A stretch of DNA of 12,284 nt from an uncultured Actinomycetes bacterium (GCA_937888775.1 CALAQT010000487.1:1-12284); one strand, 5' to 3'. Shown: positions 1-7,121, counted from the stretch's first letter. Numbers and translations are program-made. Notes: a model not told the origin generated them from the letters alone.

Positions 1-46
1 CGAGATATTGGCGTGACTGGAGTTCAGACGTGTGCTCTTCCGATCT
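1..46 (+). other. Illumina TruSeq adapter left in the assembly (index 6)
   Basis: Bases 13-46 match the Illumina read-2 adapter, running from GTGACTGGAGTTCAG to GCTCTTCCGATCT. They are preceded by ATTGGC (7-12), the reverse complement of TruSeq index GCCAAT, and by CGAGAT (1-6), the end of the flow-cell P7 segment. The order is exactly that of a library adapter. This is a sequencing artefact at a contig end, not genomic DNA. Reading frames that begin in it are spurious, and the dnaG fragment that follows is cut by the contig end rather than by biology. Confidence 0.97.
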
Positions 47-618
47 AGGGGCCGGGCGGCTCGCGCGCCGGAGGACCCGGCGGGCAGGAAGGAGGGGGCG
101 GCGCGGGCGGCGGTGTGGGCGCACCGGGGCGCGGGGAGAACGGCGGCCGGTCGGGTTCGCGCGGCGGCGGACTCTCGCGCAGGGAAGAGACCGAGCGGGC
201 GTTTCTGGCGCTGTGCATCGCGTCGCCTGCCGAGGGCGAGGCGGCGCTGGCCGAGCTCGACCTGCAGGAGCACTTCTCGAGCGATCTGCTGCGCAGGGCC
301 GCCTGGCACCTGCGCGAGGGCAGCCTCATCGAGCCGATGGCGGACACGCAGGGTGAGGGGGAGGGCCTCGACGGGGATCCCGAGCTGGGACGGCTGCTCG
401 CGGAGCTCGTAGTGGAAGCGGGGCGCGACGAGTCGCACCCCGCGATGCTCGAGGTGCAGCGCCTGCAGCTGGAGCTCGCGCGCCTGGAACGCCTGATCCA
501 GCAGGCGCGCGGCCAGCAGGACGCCGACGTGAGCGCGCTGGCAACGCGGCGCGGGGAGATTAAGCACGCGTTCGATGAGGCCCAATCGAAGGTGCTGGAG
601 GAGACTGGGGAGAGGTAG
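47..618 (+). CDS. dnaG: DNA primase, C-terminal part (5' end missing at contig edge)
   Basis: This is the tail of bacterial primase, which makes RNA primers at the replication fork. The frame is open from the adapter junction. It starts with a Gly-rich linker (about 49-150) and continues into an all-helical region: SRREETERAFLALC, then FSSDLLRRAAWHLREG, then HPAMLEVQRLQLELARLERL and a last helix ending VLEETGER. This order, with a poorly conserved glycine linker before a helical domain, fits the DnaG C-terminal domain that binds the replicative helicase DnaB. The zinc-binding and TOPRIM catalytic domains would lie upstream and are absent because the contig ends here. The stop is TAG at 616-618. 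The family call rests on recognition of the helical pattern, not on catalytic motifs. A downstream sigma factor gene, often seen beside dnaG, is not present. Confidence 0.8.
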
Positions 619-751
619 GGGGCGGCGAGGCGTGCGCTGTTCGGGCCGCTGGAACCGAGCTGGCGGCGCGTCGCTGAGTTGTCACGGTCGGGGCAAGCTG
701 CGGTGTGCATCTTCTCGGGGATGAGATTTCGCGGCGACGACAATGCGGTGT

Positions 752-1444
752 ATGGATCGCGAGGTTCTCGAAGGGTTCCTGGCAGAGGAGTTGTCGCTCG
801 CGGAGATAGGTCGGCGGGTCGAGCGTCACGAAGCGACGGTGAGCTACTGGGTCACGAAATACGGCCTGGCGGCGTCGCGCCGCGCCACGTGCGCCGCGAG
901 GGGAGGGATCGCGCGTGACGACTTGGTGGCGCTCGTCGAGCGAGGTGCGTCTATCGCCGAGATAGCTGAGGCTGTCAGCCGCAGCAAGGCGACCGTCCGG
1001 CACTGGCTACAGAAGTAGGGCCTTCGGACTGGGGGAGCCGCCGGAAGGCGATCGCGTCCAGGGGCGCGGGAGGCGCTGGAGGCCGGACTGAGCGAGGCGT
1101 TGATCATCTGTCCAAGCCATGGCGAGACCAAGCACGTCCGCGAGGCTCGAGGCTACTTCCGATGCTGTCGCTGCCGACAGGAGGCGGTCGTGAGAAGGCG
1201 CCGGCGTGTCAAGGAGACCCTTGTCGCGGAGGCAGGTTGGCGCTGTCAGCGATGCGGCTACGATCGAGCGCTATCCGCCCTGGAGTTCCATCACCTCGAC
1301 CCGTCCGAGAAGCTGTTCGGGATCGCGCAGGGCGGGATGGCTCGCAGCATTGAGCATCTACGTGCGGAGGTCCGCACGTGCGTGCTGTTGTGCTCTAATT
1401 GCCACGCGGAGGTCGAGAGCGGTATCGCTTCGACCTCCGGATAG
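752..1444 (+). pseudogene. Tandem HTH - HNH nuclease-like protein, interrupted by one in-frame TAG
   Basis: One frame carries two helix-turn-helix repeats and an HNH-type domain, broken by a single TAG at 1016-1018 (codon 89 of 230). Repeat 1 ends YWVTKYGL and repeat 2 ends HWLQK-stop-GLR, so the stop sits where the first repeat has Tyr: one base change from TAC or TAT. After the stop the frame stays open without a shift. It continues with a Cys-rich segment (CPSHG, then CCRCR), a basic stretch (RRRRRVK) and an HNH/zinc core: CQRCGYDR, EFHHLDP and CSNCHAEVE. Homologous proteins of this layout are known in actinobacteria as HTH-HNH hypothetical proteins; their biological role is unknown to me. 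The start at ATG 752 (MDREVL) is preferred over ATG 743. The gene may be a fresh nonsense pseudogene, a base-call error, or two pieces translated separately, of which the second could start near 1100. Confidence 0.75.
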
Positions 1445-1458
1445 CCCAAATCGGGCGA

Positions 1459-1530
1459 TCTGGGGTAGCTCAATGGCAGAGCAGGACCCTGTTAAGGTCA
1501 AGGTTGTGGGTTCGAGTCCCACCCCCAGAG
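1459..1530 (+). tRNA. tRNA-Asn (anticodon GTT)
   Basis: A full cloverleaf can be drawn. The acceptor stem 1459-1465 (TCTGGGG) pairs 7/7 with 1523-1529, with G1530 as discriminator. The D stem is GCTC/GAGC (1468-1471 and 1479-1482). The anticodon loop CTGTTAA (1489-1495) has GTT at 1491-1493. The T arm is GTGGG-TTCGAGT-CCCAC (1506-1522). The outermost anticodon-stem pair (1484/1500) is a G-A mismatch. CCA is not encoded. Confidence 0.93.
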
Positions 1531-1694
1531 TCGGTCTTCCGATGTCCATGAGGTCCGCGTAGGGGCGGCCCGCCCGGCGTGAGGGCCCGGAAATTCGACA
1601 TGCTGCCCGGGTGCAGCAAAAGCCGAACCCGGATAGGTTGCTTGCCTCGACACTCTCACCACACAGCGCTTCGCTGCGGGAAAGCAGAGGCATG

Positions 1695-1955
1695 ATGGCC
1701 ACAGTTCTGATCCTCCACGACGTAGACGACGTCGATCACTGGCTGAGCTCGCCCAAGCGCGAGGAGCTCTTCGGCCCCCTCGGCATCACCGTGCGCACAT
1801 TCGCGCGCGGCGAGGGCTCCAAGCAGGTGGCGCTGGTCGCAGAGATCCCCGACATGGATGCCTGGCAGGCGATGCTGGACTCAGAGGCGGGAGCCGAGGC
1901 GATGAAGTACGACGGCGTGCACCCGGACACGCTCGTCGTGATGATGGAGGGCTAG
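1695..1955 (+). CDS. Small conserved protein, possibly ABM/ferredoxin-like fold (86 aa)
   Basis: The 86-residue protein begins MATVLILHDVDD and ends DTLVVMMEG. Its pattern is a beta strand (ATVLILHDV), a helix near DHWLSSPKREEL, a strand ending in TVRTFARGEG, a strand QVALVAEI, a helix DAWQAMLDSEAGAEAM and a final strand TLVVMME. This resembles the alpha-beta sandwich of small antibiotic-biosynthesis-monooxygenase-like (dimeric alpha-beta barrel) proteins. No catalytic residues can be assigned, so function is not claimed. ATG 1695 was chosen because AGAGG (1686-1690) sits 4 nt upstream; ATG 1692 is only 1 nt from it. The in-frame upstream extension to 1611 has low-complexity non-conserved character. 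It stands alone between a tRNA and gene relics and looks intact. Confidence 0.6.
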   Translation: MATVLILHDVDDVDHWLSSPKREELFGPLGITVRTFARGEGSKQVALVAEIPDMDAWQAMLDSEAGAEAMKYDGVHPDTLVVMMEG

Positions 1956-1956
1956 C

Positions 1957-2082
1957 GCCGCCCCGGTCGAGTTGCTCACCGTCGTGCTCGTGATCGCCGT
2001 CCTCGCCGCGATCTCGGTTCCCCCGTTCCTCAGCCACCCGAAATCGTGCGCCCAGCGGGCGCGTATTCGCCGCGACGGCGAT
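1957..2082 (+). pseudogene. Relic of a type IV prepilin N-terminal helix
   Basis: Read from 1966 in frame 1, the sequence gives VELLTVVLVIAVLAAIS followed by VPPFLSH. This closely follows the type IV pilin N-terminal rule: Glu at position 5, then a hydrophobic helix of the ELLxVVxIIxILAAIAxPxF type. The usual leader and Gly-Phe-Thr-Leu cleavage site are missing: upstream residues are SAAP, there is no start codon, and an in-frame TGA lies at 1942-1944. Downstream the frame loses pilin character after about 30 residues. This is best read as a fragment left after deletion. A chance hydrophobic stretch is the alternative, but the specific order E-LL-hydrophobic-AAIS-P-F makes that less likely. 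Confidence 0.55.
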
Positions 2083-2132
2083 TCGGGAGACTACGGTCAC
2101 GCGCGCCCTTGGCGCTCGCCGATGCTGTAAGC

Positions 2133-2978
2133 ATGGCATCCACGGCCACACGCGATGCTGACGTGTCGGCATTGGGGGCGGCGCTGAGCGAGCCCGACTA
2201 GTTCCTCGAGGTCCTCGACAGCCTGAGCGACGCCGTCTACCTCGTCGATCGCAGGCGCACGATCCGCTTCTGGAACCGCGCGTGCGAGTAGATCACCGGC
2301 TACGCAGCCACCGAGGTGGTGGGGCACCACTGCTTCGACAACATCCTGCGCCACATCGACGCGGACGGCAACCGGGTGTGCTTCGGCCTATGCCCCCTGG
2401 CACACACGATGGCCGACGGGGAGTCGCGCCAGACTCGGGTCTGGCTGCATCACAAGCTCGGTCACCGCGTGGCGGTGCGTGTTGCGGTGAATGCGATCCG
2501 CGATCACGACGGCAAGGTCATCGGTGGGATCGAGACGTTCACCGACGACTCCGCGCTGGCCGCGACCCAGGAGCGCGTCGCCGAGCTCGAGCACCTCGCT
2601 ATGGTCGACCAGCTCACCGAGGTGCCGAACAGGCGCTTCCTCTGACCCTCTCCAGCCGTCTGGCCGAGCTGCGACGCCACGGCGCTCCGTTCGCGGTCGC
2701 ATTCTGTGACATAGACCACTTCAAGGGGTTCAACGACGAGTACGGGCACGCCGTGGGTGGTCCTCCGCGAGCTCGTCGCGGCCAGCTCGCTGCCGATACG
2801 CGGAGGCGACCTGAGCGTCACGGTGTCGTTCGGGGCAACGCTCGCAACGCCATGCGACTCGCCCGATTCCGTCCTGCGGCGAGCCGACCAGCTGCTCTAC
2901 CGCAGCAAGCGCACGGGACGCAATCGCGTGAGCAGCGACCTTGACGTGTCCCTAGGCCAGGACCCGTCGGACCCGTAG
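2133..2978 (+). pseudogene. Decayed PAS-GGDEF diguanylate cyclase gene
   Basis: A PAS domain followed by GGDEF-domain pieces can be read across changing frames. From ATG 2133, PAS residues run through FLEVLDSLSDAVYLVD, the Cys-containing HHCFDN, CFGLCPL, and the end GGIETFTDDSALA. A GGDEF start follows (MVDQLTEVPNRRFL, compare D-LTGLPNRR). Damage seen: TAG at 2199-2201 and 2289-2291, TGA at 2643-2645, a shift to another frame (2646-2757, including FAVAFCDIDHFKGFNDEYGHAVG), and a shift back for RELVAASSLPI through LRRADQLLYRSKRTGRNR. Between YGHAVG and RELVAASS a stretch of about 50 residues is missing; this is where the GG(D/E)EF catalytic loop belongs. An intact gene would make c-di-GMP; this copy cannot. 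It ends 40 bases before the convergent glycosyltransferase gene. Confidence 0.85.
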
Positions 2979-3018
2979 CCCTCCGTGGCGGTGAAGCTCG
3001 TCGCCGCGCCGCGTCGCG

Positions 3019-4236
3019 CTACGCCGTGCGGGCCTCTGCGCAGAGCTCCTCCACGAGCTCGGCAGCACGCGCCGAAGGGTCGTGCACGGCCGACCACGCG
3101 GCGATCTCCTGCGCGCGACCGCGGATCGAGGGGTCCTCGAGCGTGCGCTCGACCGCGAGGCGCAGCGTGCGCGCGGTGAGGAAACGCCGCGGCAGACGCA
3201 CGCCCGCGCCCGCCCAGTCCAGGCGCGCGGCGTTCTCGTTCATGTCACCCACGGCAGGGCAGGCCACGACGGCGCAGCCGCAGGAGAGGGCGCGCGCGAG
3301 CGTTCCGTGCCCGGCGTGGCAGACGACGATGTCGCACTGCGGCATCGTGCGCGAATAGGAGACCCACTCCACCAGCCGCGCGTTCGCAGGCACGGGCAGC
3401 GGCCGCGCGGGCAGGCGCCGGTTCCACGTGGCGAGCACGCGCACCGGCGCGTCGGCCAGGCCGCGCAGTGCCGCGGCGAGCATGCGGTGCTCGGCGTCCT
3501 GGGCGGTGGAGGGCGCGACGAGCACGAGCGGGTCCTCGCCGGGGGGCAGCTCGACATCCTGCGCGGGAGGCTCCCACATGAGCGGGCCCACGACGTGCAC
3601 ATGCTCGGGCCACGTCCGCGGGTACTCCAGCTGCGGGAACGTGCCCACGATCGCGAGCTCGCGGCTGATGCCGTTGTGGACGTATCCGAGTGGCGGCAGG
3701 CCAAGGCGTCCACGCGTCTCGTTGAGCTCGACACGGCCGCGCTCCAGGCCACGCTCCGCGGGACGCTGGGCCAGGCGCCACCACGCGCGCCCGGCGGCCG
3801 TGCGGGGCATGCGCGCGCCGAGGGAGTAGACCGGGAAGCCGGGCTCGCCGTGCGGATAGACGTGGGGGATGAGCGTGGCTGTGCGGACGCCCTCAAGCTC
3901 CGCCGCAAGGGCGGGCGCGAGCGTGAGGATGTCCGCCACGACCACCTCCGGCGCCAGCTCGCGCACGAGCGGCACGGTGTCGCGCGTGGCGTGCACGACG
4001 GCCTCATAGAAGTCCAGAGGCTCGGGGCCGGAGGGGAACACGCGGTACTCGGGCGCGGGCGCGAAGGCGATCCCCTCGGCCTCCACATGCTCGCGCCAGC
4101 GCTCCCACGTCTGCAGCGTCACGTCGTGCCCTCGGGCCGCGAGCGCGCGGCCGAGGGCGATCATCGGAAAGGCATGCCCCGGATCGCCGAATGCGCCCAG
4201 CAGCACGCGCCTGGGCGGAGCACCGGCGGCGTTCAT
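3019..4236 (-). CDS. GT1-family glycosyltransferase (MGT/UGT type)
   Basis: The 405-residue protein should transfer a sugar from a nucleotide donor to a small-molecule acceptor in the cytoplasm. The N-terminal Rossmann half starts VLLGAFGDPGHAFPMIALGRAL: the GxxGHxxP motif with His21, the usual catalytic base of the family. The C-terminal donor-binding half has CHAGHGTLARAL (Cys306-Leu317) and PAVGDMNENAARL (Pro327-Leu339), the HxGxGT and PxxxDQxxNA signatures. The Gln usually following Asp331 is Met here, which may alter sugar preference. Length is normal for the family. ATG 4236 lies 10 nt after the stop of the F420 oxidoreductase gene on the same strand, so the two are probably co-transcribed. 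Acceptor and sugar cannot be told from sequence. It ends with TAG. Confidence 0.88.
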   Translation of the reverse strand: MNAAGAPPRRVLLGAFGDPGHAFPMIALGRALAARGHDVTLQTWERWREHVEAEGIAFAPAPEYRVFPSGPEPLDFYEAVVHATRDTVPLVRELAPEVVVADILTLAPALAAELEGVRTATLIPHVYPHGEPGFPVYSLGARMPRTAAGRAWWRLAQRPAERGLERGRVELNETRGRLGLPPLGYVHNGISRELAIVGTFPQLEYPRTWPEHVHVVGPLMWEPPAQDVELPPGEDPLVLVAPSTAQDAEHRMLAAALRGLADAPVRVLATWNRRLPARPLPVPANARLVEWVSYSRTMPQCDIVVCHAGHGTLARALSCGCAVVACPAVGDMNENAARLDWAGAGVRLPRRFLTARTLRLAVERTLEDPSIRGRAQEIAAWSAVHDPSARAAELVEELCAEARTA

Positions 4237-4246
4237 GCGCGCCCGC

Positions 4247-5281
4247 TCAGGCGGCCAGCTCGGCGAGCAGCCGCAGCTGCTGCAGGCGCTCCTCGGCAGT
4301 GAACGCCGTGGGGGTCACGCCGAGGGTCCCCACGCCCGCATCGCGGTAGACGGCCAGGCGCTCGCGCACCACGTCCTTGGGGCCGCACAGCGAGACGGTG
4401 TCGATCAGCGAGTCGGGGACCGCGGCCATCGCCTCCTCGCGCTTGCCTTCGAGGTAGAGGTCCTGGATCTTCTGCGCGTCCGCCTCGTAGCCGTAGCGCT
4501 GGACGAGGTGGTTGTAGAAGTTCTGCTTGCGCGAGCCCATCCCGCCGACATAGAGCGCGATGAACGGGCGCATGCTGTTGCGCGCGCCCTCGATGTCGTC
4601 GGTGATGCACAGGCTGACGGTGGGGGCGATGTCGAAGTCATCGAGCGATTTGCCCGAGCGGTCCGCGCCTTCCTGGAGCAGCGGGCGCAGCTCGGAGACA
4701 TGCTCGGGTGAGAACAGCGTCGGGATCCAGCCGTCGGCGATCTCGCCCGCCAGCGCGGTGTTCTTGGGGCCGATCGCTGCGAGGTAGATCGGGATGCGCT
4801 CCTGCACCGGCGCGATCGTCAGCTTCAGCGCCTTGCCGGGCCCGTCGGGCAGCGGCAGCTCGAGCGTCTCGCCCTTGAATTCCACGCGTTCGCGCGCGAG
4901 CGCCATGCGGATCACGGCGACGTACTCGCGCGTGCGCTGCAGCTGTTTGGCGAAGCGCTGCCCGTGCCAGCCCTCTGCGACCTGCGGCCCCGAGGAGCCG
5001 ATGCCGACGATCATGCGCCCGTTGGAGAGCTGATCGATCGTCGCTGCCGTCATCGCGGTCATCGCGGGTGAGCGCCCGGGCATCTGGAAGATCCCCGCGC
5101 CGAGGCGGATCTTCGTGGTCTGGCCTGCGAGCCATCCGAGCACCGTGGCCGTGTCGGAGCCGTATGCCTCGGCGGCCCACACGGAGTCGTAGCCGAGCCG
5201 CTCGGCCTCCTGGACGATGTTCAGCTGGTCCTCGGAGGTGAGCCCGAGGCCCCAGTAACCGATGTGCACGCCGAGCTTCAT
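4247..5281 (-). CDS. LLM-class F420-dependent oxidoreductase (Rv3520c-like)
   Basis: This is a 344-residue TIM-barrel flavin/F420 enzyme of the luciferase-like family, expected to use reduced coenzyme F420 as hydride carrier. Recognisable segments are MKLGVHIGYWG at the N-terminus, AERLGYDSVWAAEAYGSD, the strand KIRLGAGIFQMPGRSP, AATIDQLSNGRMIVGIGSSGPQVAEGW (the usual SGGR..LGLG-type turn), and the C-terminal GPKDVVRERLAVYRDAGVGTLGV. The ensemble resembles the mycobacterial Rv3520c subgroup. The start at 5281 (ATG, MKLG) is chosen over TTG 5287 because AAAGGA at 5296-5291 lies 9 nt upstream of the ATG and only 3 nt from the TTG. It is the first gene of a probable operon with the glycosyltransferase, suggesting modification of a shared small molecule. 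The substrate is unknown. Confidence 0.88.
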   Translation of the reverse strand: MKLGVHIGYWGLGLTSEDQLNIVQEAERLGYDSVWAAEAYGSDTATVLGWLAGQTTKIRLGAGIFQMPGRSPAMTAMTAATIDQLSNGRMIVGIGSSGPQVAEGWHGQRFAKQLQRTREYVAVIRMALARERVEFKGETLELPLPDGPGKALKLTIAPVQERIPIYLAAIGPKNTALAGEIADGWIPTLFSPEHVSELRPLLQEGADRSGKSLDDFDIAPTVSLCITDDIEGARNSMRPFIALYVGGMGSRKQNFYNHLVQRYGYEADAQKIQDLYLEGKREEAMAAVPDSLIDTVSLCGPKDVVRERLAVYRDAGVGTLGVTPTAFTAEERLQQLRLLAELAA

Positions 5282-5290
5282 GTGCAAGTT

Positions 5291-5296
5291 TCCTTT
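5291..5296 (-). promoter_or_regulatory. Ribosome binding site of the F420 oxidoreductase gene
   Basis: AAAGGA on the minus strand is separated by 9 nt from ATG 5281. It decides the start in favour of MKLG rather than the upstream TTG. Confidence 0.6.
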
Positions 5297-5391
5297 CAGC
5301 GGGAGGGATCCGTTGCCGGAGAGGGACGCGTCACCTACTCTGGGCCGTGCACCCGCCGCGAGCCAACGACCCAGGCGGCGGGCCGAAGCCT

Positions 5392-5919
5392 ATGCGAAAT
5401 CGCCGCCGACAAAGCAACAGCTCGATCGAGGGCCTGCGCCTGGCGATCGACTGCATGCCGGTGCTCACGCGCGAAGCGATGCTCGAGGGCGTGCGCAGCC
5501 ATGAGCGCATCCTCGTGGGCGCCTATGTGGACGAGCATGGAGGCGTGTGCCCGATGCTCGCGGCCCACCGCTGCGGGGGGCGCACGGACTTCCTCTCTTT
5601 CGCCAAGTCGTGGGACCGCTTCGCGCGCGCGGGAGGGCGCAAGCGCCCGGCGACTGCGCGCGAGCTGCGCATGCTCATCGCCCAGCTCGAGGACAGCCTC
5701 TCGAGCTCCGCGGGCCTCGAGCTCGACCGCGCCATCGCCGAGCACCACGAGCTCGTGGGCCGCAGCCGCCGCGGGCGCCGCCGGCTGCCCGACGCAGCGG
5801 ACCCCTCGGGGGACATCCGCGCGCGCAGGCTGCGCAGGCGGGCCGCACGCGAGTTTCTCAGCGAGACGCCCGCGCCGGGGACCGAGCGGGTCGGGCCGCC
5901 GGTCCCCTCCTGCGCCTAG
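5392..5919 (+). CDS. Conserved hypothetical protein, Arg-rich ends
   Basis: I do not recognise a named family. From ATG 5392 the product is 175 residues, beginning MRNRRRQSNSS; GTG 5347 would add 15 residues. The core reads RLAIDCMPVLTREAMLEGV, then ERILVGAYVDEHGGVCPMLAAHRCGGRTDF, FAKSWDRFARAGGRKRP, and an acidic helix ELRMLIAQLEDSL with ELDRAIAEHHELV. Strong third-position GC supports coding. Both termini are Arg-rich (SRRGRRRLP and ARRLRRRAAREFL), suggesting contact with nucleic acid or an acidic partner, which is inference. A 7-bp stem (5352-5358 with 5376-5382) lies just before ATG 5392 and would sit in the leader if that start is used. It is divergent from the F420 oxidoreductase and convergent with the SDR gene (10-nt gap). 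Confidence 0.65.
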   Translation: MRNRRRQSNSSIEGLRLAIDCMPVLTREAMLEGVRSHERILVGAYVDEHGGVCPMLAAHRCGGRTDFLSFAKSWDRFARAGGRKRPATARELRMLIAQLEDSLSSSAGLELDRAIAEHHELVGRSRRGRRRLPDAADPSGDIRARRLRRRAAREFLSETPAPGTERVGPPVPSCA

Positions 5920-5929
5920 TGCCCGTCGC

Positions 5930-6655
5930 TCAGAGGGCCTCGCCCGGGCGCACGAACATCATCTCGGGCACCACGCACGCTGGGGAGACACGCAGCAGGA
6001 AGCGCACCGACTCCGCGATGTCCTCCGGGCGGATCATCTCATCGGCAGGCACGTGCTCCTTGACGAAATCCGTCATCGGCGTGTCCACGAACGCGGGGCA
6101 CAGCGCTGTGGACTTGATGCCCTCCTTGCCGATCTCCTTGTTCATCGCTTGCGTCCATCCGACCACGCCGTGCTTGGTGGCCGAGTACACCGACAGCCAC
6201 GCCTCGCCGTGCTTGCCGGAGATCGACGAGGTGTTGATGACGAGCGCGTTCTTGTGCTCCGCAGCCGCCTCTCGGAGCAGGGGCATGCATTCGCGGTAGA
6301 AGAGCACGATCGAGCGCAGGTTGATGTCGAGCTGCATGTCGAGTTTCTTCGTGGCGATGTCCGCCACGGACTCGCCTACGCCCACGCCCGCGTTGTTCAC
6401 GAGCACGTCCAGCCGGCCGAAGCGCTCGCTGTGGGCGTCGACAACCTGCTTGATCTGAGCCTCATCGGAGACGTTCACCGCGATCGACTGCACGTCGAAG
6501 CCGTCCGCCTTCAGGCCCTCCGCAGCCGCCTCGAGCTTCTCCGGCCGCCTCGCCGCCACGGTCAGCCCGTAGCCCTCTTCGCCGAGCACCCGGGCGATGG
6601 CCAGCCCGATGCCGCTCGATGCCCCTGTGACGATCGCTGCACGCTTTCCTGACAT
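5930..6655 (-). CDS. Short-chain dehydrogenase/reductase (classical SDR)
   Basis: A 241-residue NAD(P)(H)-dependent oxidoreductase of the classical SDR family, cytoplasmic. The cofactor-binding motif is TGASSGIG (10-17), followed by ARRPEK after strand 2, which favours NADPH over NADH. Further motifs are NNAG (87-90), structural Asn112 in INLRS, catalytic Ser144 (NTSSIS), and Tyr157-Ser-Ala-Thr-Lys161, the YxxxK pair; Ser to Tyr spacing is the standard 13. The C-terminal part AFVDTPMTDFV is the usual substrate lid. The start at 6655 (MSGKRAA) is preferred over an upstream extension to 6727 because AGGAAGGGA lies just before it and the extension is low-complexity. The substrate cannot be deduced. 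It is convergent with the hypothetical gene at 5919. Confidence 0.92.
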   Translation of the reverse strand: MSGKRAAIVTGASSGIGLAIARVLGEEGYGLTVAARRPEKLEAAAEGLKADGFDVQSIAVNVSDEAQIKQVVDAHSERFGRLDVLVNNAGVGVGESVADIATKKLDMQLDINLRSIVLFYRECMPLLREAAAEHKNALVINTSSISGKHGEAWLSVYSATKHGVVGWTQAMNKEIGKEGIKSTALCPAFVDTPMTDFVKEHVPADEMIRPEDIAESVRFLLRVSPACVVPEMMFVRPGEAL

Positions 6656-6783
6656 CTGCCGTCCCTTCCTCTGTTGACCGGTTGCGCCCCGCCGCGAGCC
6701 CTGCGGGGGCGCGCGGGAGCATTCCACATCTCGCTGGTAGCGTCTGGCCCAGCGCGCGCGGGCCGTCGGTCCGAATGCGTTGC

Positions 6784-6857
6784 GGGCCCGTAGCTCAGTT
6801 GGTTAGAGCTGCCGACTCATAATCGGTAGGTCGCAGGTTCGAGTCCTGCCGGGCCCA
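6784..6857 (+). tRNA. tRNA with CAT anticodon (elongator Met, or Ile2)
   Basis: The acceptor stem GGGCCCG (6784-6790) pairs 7/7 with 6850-6856, with discriminator A6857. The D stem is GCTC/GAGC. The anticodon stem GCCGA/TCGGT (one G-T pair) carries the loop CTCATAA (6816-6822), with CAT at 6818-6820. The T arm is GCAGG-TTCGAGT-CCTGC. The fully paired 1-72 position and the lack of three G-C pairs in the anticodon stem exclude initiator tRNA. Met and lysidine-modified Ile2 cannot be separated by eye. CCA is not encoded. Confidence 0.93.
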
Positions 6858-6987
6858 TTTATGCCGATCGGCTGACGCGAGCGGACATTCCGCGTCAGGA
6901 CTGGACATCCGGCCCGTAGCGCAGGGACGGGACGCGACACGAGCAGTCCCGTGGGTACAGGGCCTCCCGAGTCCGGTAAGACGCTCA

Positions 6988-7009
6988 CGGAGGCAGCTCG
7001 GAGGCAGCT
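6988..7009 (+). repeat. Two tandem copies of CGGAGGCAGCT, with a third partial copy downstream
   Basis: CGGAGGCAGCT occurs at 6988-6998 and again, directly abutting, at 6999-7009. A shortened version (GGAGGCA) follows at about 7022-7028. Iteron-like spacing of 11 bp (one helical turn) upstream of a replication initiator gene fits a protein-binding site, but the copy number is low. Confidence 0.5.
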
Positions 7010-7080
7010 GGCCGACAAGTAGGAGGCAAACGCACGCGGCAACGTGTCGCGTCCTGAGTCCACCGTCTCCATTGGTTGAG

Positions 7081-7121
7081 TCTCCTGCGGAGGTCCGCGA
7101 AAGGCGGGTCTACGCAGGAGA
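7081..7121 (+). other. Near-perfect 41-nt hairpin upstream of the rep gene
   Basis: Bases 7081-7089 (TCTCCTGCG) pair with 7113-7121. After one G/A mismatch (7090/7112), 7091-7098 pair with 7104-7111, including two G-T pairs. The loop is GAAAG (7099-7103). That makes 17 pairs around a 5-nt loop. Extruded hairpins of this size are typical targets of HUH initiators; a structured 5' leader RNA is an alternative. Confidence 0.6.

Noticed and set aside
1016..2291. Three in-frame TAG codons (1016, 2199, 2289) as evidence of TAG recoding
   Set aside because: Most intact genes here, including dnaG, the glycosyltransferase and the HD-GYP gene, end at TAG, and the PAS-GGDEF copy also has frame shifts and a deletion, so ordinary decay explains the stops.
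3082..4302. Long plus-strand ORF opposite the glycosyltransferase
   Set aside because: It is a high-GC antisense shadow; the minus strand carries clear GT1 motifs.
6838..6860. tRNA 3' end as attachment site with a second copy downstream
   Set aside because: I searched the rest of the window by eye for a repeat of the T-arm/acceptor sequence and found none, and no integrase is present.
6803..7072. Minus-strand ORF containing GRTRTCDLPIM
   Set aside because: This is the well-known false protein obtained by translating the antisense of a tRNA gene; the rest is GC-rich shadow.
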